From NCBI GenBank assembly GCA_009746045.1, contig RPFO01000213.1, positions 9,521,536 to 9,585,535 of the forward strand: DNA of 64,000 bases. Direction: 5' to 3'. Below are positions 56,467 through 64,000 of this stretch, piece by piece. Source of the DNA: Mesostigma viride. Lineage: Eukaryota; Streptophyta; Mesostigmatophyceae; Mesostigmatales; Mesostigmataceae. The notes below the pieces were generated by a model. It made no database searches, was not told where the DNA came from, and saw only the letters and a list, made by a program, of their open reading frames with translations. Both the position numbers and the translations under genes were made by a program. Numbering within the stretch: the stretch's first letter is position 1; every line of letters starts with the position of its first letter.

Positions 56467-57604
56467 TGCCCACAGGGTCGGGCGTGTGAGCCTTGACAAT
56501 CCGCTTCCACCGCGTCTTGTTCTGCATGGGGGTCCAAAGAAGGGAGAGAGAGTGGGTACAGTATTCAATCTGGGCCGGGAACAGTAGGTCATCCAGCAAC
56601 ATCTGTGCGTAGTTCGTGACATGTTTCCCTGCCTTTTTGGCAATGCCCTCGGGGCCAGGCCATGCCGGAATGGGCCGCCCTGGCCTGGCCAAGCCGCTGG
56701 GGTCCGGCCAGACCAAGGGCGGCGTCGACCTCGCTGGTGCCAGCCATATAGTGTAGTGAAATCCGTGCTAACGTATACCACTGTTCCTGGGCACGTGGCG
56801 ATCCAACGCCATACGTGAAGCGAGGCGACCAGTGTGTCCCACCCACGCTGCACGTGTGTCACGGGATGCCGGTCATGGTGTTACTTGCCATATCTGTCCC
56901 AGGTAACTTTGTCACATAACAAGTTGGCCATTCGTTACTTAGTATCGATATACGGGGGCACGGAGCTCTTTATTCCCCGCGCACGATGTCTCCGGCCCAA
57001 GGCGGGAATATGCACATGTAGGTCCACTACTACGCAGTCAGATGCCAGCGGCCCTGGCGTGATCAGTAACTCGCTCCTGACCGGGACCTAGCGCAGCAAA
57101 CTAACCATGAGAACCAGAGATGTCTCAATCAATTAATCCTGCGTGCTAGCGTGATGTCCTTGGTGGCCACACAACCACAGGGGAACCGAAACATCCGTCC
57201 TTCTCTCACCATCCGGGATATTTGCATGGCACGGGTGCAGTCTGAAATGCGCGGTAGCGCCACTTGGGATATGTATACAGGGTGGGTGCATTGCGAGTAA
57301 AACAGCTCCCTGTGTCTGCAGACGCATAGGGGACGCAATCGCACCAGGTTGTCCCTGCTTGACGTCAGGGTCGTCCGTACCCTGGGTAGTACAACCTGTT
57401 GACGTCAGCGCGGAACCTTCTCGACACCTATGTAACAAGTGTGCTCGATCCGTTTGGGCCTAGCTCTATCATGCCTGCGTCCAGAATACATCGCTCACTC
57501 TGTACATGTGTCCAGGATTCGAGTTTTGTACCACTTCTCCCGTCTGGCCATGACACGACGAAACGGGCGCTGCAGCGATTGAGACATGCGTGCATGGTGA
57601 ACAC
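56101..57604. other. Intergenic region, no supported gene
   Basis: Contains a GGGGGT repeat near 56218-56236, an AATTA repeat near 56246, and the long G run at 56422. ORFs on both strands are short and domain-free. Confidence 0.45.
56422..56464. repeat. G43 homopolymer
   Basis: 43 consecutive G, the longest homopolymer in the window; its true length is likely uncertain in any assembly. Confidence 0.9.
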
Positions 57605-58958
57605 CTAAACAGGGCGTGCCTCGGCCACAGCATACATGCAGGCTTGCGTGTCCTTGGCCCTGTCGCCAATTGCACCGTCCAAGGGCTCGGTGTGCGTGCA
57701 GTGTGCCATGCTGTCCACTTCACGCCACTCGGTGGCCCTGCCGACGCGCCGTAGGAGCTGCCAGTGCACTGGCCATTTATACACGAGGACGGCGCAGAGC
57801 CACGCGGTCACGTCGTACTGTTTACGCTCCTTGCCCCCCACCGCGATGCGTACCGTGATCTCTTCCGGCAGTCGCTGCTCAGTCTCTACCGGCAGTCGGG
57901 GCCCGAACAGGTTCGTGATCGGGATCACGGAGGGGACGGTCTGGAAGACACGCACACGTGGTTGCCACATACCGTCGCACGTCTCGCTGCACAAGGTGTC
58001 CCCGTGGTGGCCCCCTTTGGTCAGCGCCTCCTGGACGACGGCGACGATGGGGCTACCTGACGTGCACTTGTACCCGCAGCAGATAGGAAGTTTCACGAGC
58101 ATCTCCTCGTCGGGGCGACATCCGTGGGCCAGCTCGCGGAGGTCGCACCCCTTCAGGTGCCACATCACAGCACTCAAGCTGCTGTCAGCACTAAGTAGCC
58201 TGCCCACCTTCTTCCCCGCATATTCGGCGCATGCTTTCCGCACCTTGTCCTGGCACTTCTCAAAGGTTGCGCGCTCATCCCCTGCTTCGATGGCGATCAT
58301 CCACCGGATGATGTCCAGGCCCAACGCGCATCGCTTGGGGTCATGGTCACGACCCCTCGCTCGACACGTGATAATTTCTCCTAGCCCGACCCCGCCACCA
58401 GACACCGCCGCAGCTCCTGCGGCTTCGAACTCGATAGCAGCGTCCGGGGCACAGCTATTCTTGTCCCATGCACCCGTGTACTCCCGGCCAGCCGTCACCG
58501 TGTCGGCACCGTGCTGCTTCAGGAGTGCTGCACTCGTCGTGCAGTGTATGCAGCCGTGGTCGGGACCAGGACACTCTGGCCGAAACGAGGGGTCGTTAGA
58601 TGCATCTATCTCAGGTGGCGTGCCAGTGGGTCCATCATCGCAGACGAGGGGATTATCCTTGCTCGCGCCCGGCGCCTCCCCCGCCGCCTCCACCCTCGCA
58701 CGCTTCCTCTTCTTCCCTCCATTCCCAGCGGCCCGCTTCCTCTTTTGCACACCTGGCGCCGCCCCCCCGTCCCCTGGGCCGCCGCACTCGCCTGAGGCTC
58801 TCCCGCTGCCCCCCCTTCCTCGCTGCGTTCGCTCGCTGCATTGGAGCCCGCTTCCTCTTTTGCAGCCCTTGCGCCGCCCCCCCCGTCCCCTGAGCCGCCG
58901 CACTCGCCCGAGGCTCTCCCGCCGCCCCTCCCCTCCTCGCTGCGTCCGCTCGCTGCAT
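57605..58958 (-). CDS. Unidentified protein with basic N terminus and cysteine-peptidase-like boxes
   Basis: The minus-strand frame is open from about 58903 to the stop at 57605. The likely start is ATG 58958 in the adjacent frame (MQRADAARRGGAAG), the two frames being joined in the repetitive N-terminal region at a G/C run. QKRKRA occurs in two tandem repeats and KKRKRARVE follows, all nuclear-localisation-like. The body has CPGPDHGCIHC, AWDKNSCAPDAAIEF, LPICCGYKCTSGS and, near the C terminus, YDVTAWLCAVLVYKWPVHW followed by EWREVDSM. An N-S-C box, a zinc-like Cys cluster and a late HW..W..VDS box are arranged as in ubiquitin-specific proteases, but similarity is limited to these patterns. 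Domestication from a mobile element is possible. Confidence 0.5.
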
Positions 58959-59420
58959 GGCAGCCCGCTTCCTCGTCCGCGGCCCTAGCGCCGCCCCCCC
59001 GCCCCCTCTGCCGCCGCACTCGCCTGAGGATCTCCCGCCGCCCCTTCCGCCCCCTCCGCCTCCGCCTTCCCCACCGTCCCCTCTGCCGCCCCCCTGTTAT
59101 CTGCGACCCCCCCTCCCCCGCCGTCCCCTCTGCCGCACCCCCCGTCCCTGAAAGCACCTCCTCCCCCGCCGTCCCCGCCGCGACCACCGTCCCCGCTCCC
59201 GCCCCCCTCTTCCCTGCAAGCCCCTCCTCTCCCGCCGTCCCCGTCGCGTTTGCCGTCCCCTCTGCCGCCCCCCTGTTATTTGCGACCCCCCTCCCCCGCC
59301 GTCCCCGCCGCGTTCGCCGTCCCCTCTGCCGCACCCCCCGTCCCTGAAAGCCCCTCCTCTCCCGCCGTCCTCGCCGCGTTCGCCGTCCCCGATGCCGCCA
59401 CCATGTTAACTGCGACCCCC
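58725..59420. repeat. GC-rich minisatellite overlapping the gene's 5' end
   Basis: About 125-bp units (CCCGCTTCCTC.., CCCCCGTCCCCTG.., CTGCGT(T/C)CGCTCGCTGCAT) occur three times in 58725-59050. A second family (CCCTGAAAGC.., CCCCGCCGTCC.., CTGTTAT(C/T)TGCGACCCCC) repeats in 59080-59420. It explains the long ORFs on both strands. Confidence 0.85.
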
Positions 59421-59448
59421 TCCACCCCACTAGGAACTCGCTACTGAG

Positions 59449-59812
59449 AAAACTGAGATTTCCTGAGATTTCCTGAGATTTCCTGAGAAAAAAACTGAGA
59501 TTTCCTGAGATTTCCTGAGATTTCCTGAGATTTCCTGAGATTTTCCTGAGATTTCCTGAGATTTCCTGAGAAAGTGACCTGAGATTTCCTGAGATTGGCC
59601 TGAGAAATTTGGCTTTTTCTCAGGAAATCTCAGGAAATCTCAGGGCTAAGTGGAAACTGAGATTTTACGTGGACACTGAGATTTTTTTTTCTCAGGCTGA
59701 AAATCTCAGGGCATTTTCTCAGGCGCTGAAAATCTCAGGGCATTTTCTCAGGCGCTTAAAATCTCAGGGCATTTTCTCAGGCGCTTAAAATCTCAGGGCA
59801 ATTTCTCAGGCA
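59449..59812. repeat. Inverted array of CTGAGATTTC / GAAATCTCAG decamers
   Basis: The left half (about 59449-59608) has some 14 forward CTGAGATTTC units. The right half (about 59620-59812) is dominated by the reverse complement (TTTCTCAGG, AAATCTCAGG), with a later 34-bp unit CTCAGGCGCT(G/T)AAAAT. The two halves can pair into a long imperfect hairpin. Confidence 0.9.
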
Positions 59813-60340
59813 TGCCATTGCCAGAATTAAATGTGTATTCTAACAAGCATAACACCATCATGCAATAAATCCAACAATTCATTAATGAATTAAATACGTT
59901 ATTAGCACATCTTGTGGTATTAGGCGTGGCATTCATGGCATCACGCTGTTTGATAGTAATGAACTTATGTTTCATTGTGGCATTCTGTGACTCATCATTT
60001 CAATACCATCAAAATATAAAACATCGACTCAAAACTGCTCTCATCCTATTTCTGGATTGCTAGCTGATGGCTCATGGCCATATAACAGCTGGCATGCCAG
60101 AGCCCAGCAACGGTGGTTTCACTCAATATTGATGTGTACGTCTTCTCGTCGAGCTTGTATGCTCCACGATCTGCATCAAGTCATCCCCCAAAGAAAGAAA
60201 GCATACAGAAAGCAAGGAGTTAAATTTACAAACATGATAATAATGCCATATGCAACATGATATTCCAAGAATGATATAGAAGGCGGGCATGCTGCCATGC
60301 ATTGCGTGACTGCGTGCAGGCGTGCAGCTAGGTGTGCGTG
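59813..60340. other. AT-rich intergenic region
   Basis: No gene signal. It has ATTCATTAATGAAT-type short palindromes near 59875. Confidence 0.45.
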
Positions 60341-60600
60341 CGTGGGCGAGTGCGTGCAGTTGTGCATGAGTGCGTTTGTGCAGGCGTGCCTTGGCGGGTG
60401 GGTTGATGGCTGTGTGCAGGCGTGCGTGAGTGGGTGCGTGAGAGTGTGCAGCTATGTGTGCGTGTGCGTGCACTTGTGCATGTGCGCGTTTGTGCAGGCG
60501 TGCCTTGGTGGGTGGGTTGATGGCTGCGTGCATGCGTGCGTGCGAGGGTAGGTGCGTGGGAGTGTGCAGCTAGGTGTGCGTGCGTGCAGTCGGTGGGCGT
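60341..60600. repeat. GTGCGTG-rich minisatellite, about 115-bp unit, two copies
   Basis: Both copies share GTTTGTGCAGGCGTGCCTTG followed by G(C/T)GGGTGGGTTGATGGCTG; they begin near 60371 and 60487. Confidence 0.85.

Positions 60601-64000
<3,400 letters not shown>

Noticed and set aside
58606-59430. 274-residue Gly/Arg-rich minus ORF
   Set aside because: Covers the GC-rich minisatellite; composition-driven, although its repeats overlap the real gene's start.

Overview
This is a nuclear genomic window from a GC-rich eukaryote with spliced genes, most likely an alga and probably a green one. The evidence is a Pro-rich stalk on a surface receptor, an EsV-1-7 zinc-repeat protein, GC-rich third codon positions, introns of about 0.4-1.4 kb, dense simple-sequence DNA, and retroelements of algal and plant type. 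No bacterial operons, rRNA or tRNA genes were seen. The species cannot be named from sequence alone.

Layout. (1) 1-11.3 kb holds the 3' seven exons of a very large plus-strand surface receptor: filamin-like repeats, a REJ-like region, a Pro-rich stalk, one membrane helix and a tail with two copies of PTYALPPP. (2) 13.3-16.4 kb holds two tail-to-tail copies of a LINE ORF1-type element, one intact ORF and one relic; a third relic lies at 55.3-56.1 kb. (3) 17.4-20.5 kb, minus strand, encodes a tubulin-tyrosine-ligase-like protein with a signal peptide. (4) 21.8-23.8 kb, minus strand, encodes an EsV-1-7 repeat protein fused to a nuclease-like domain. Its open frame runs up to the insertion point of (5) a complete 10.8 kb Ty3/gypsy chromovirus (23800-34613) with matching 572-bp LTRs and a GGCGC target duplication. 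That element carries two unusual extra ORFs. (6) 34.6-41.6 kb is mostly simple-sequence and minisatellite DNA, with a possible multi-exon coiled-coil gene and a LINE 5' fragment containing a canonical 2A motif. (7) 43.7-50 kb is a tandem satellite with perfect 70-74 nt palindromes, into which a 5.2 kb LINE has inserted (14-bp target duplication). (8) 50.2-54.7 kb is an F-box gene with one leucine-rich repeat per phase-1 exon. (9) 57.6-59.0 kb, minus strand, is an unidentified gene with peptidase-like features. (10) The rest to 64 kb is minisatellites, an inverted decamer array and AT-rich DNA with no gene I can support.

Two themes cross genes. First, short copies of exon ends with their splice sites recur inside the adjoining introns of at least two unrelated genes, giving arrays of decoy 5' and 3' splice sites. 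Second, several otherwise good coding regions are broken by one base at G/C homopolymers. That pattern points to consensus error in the assembly, at least for the host genes.
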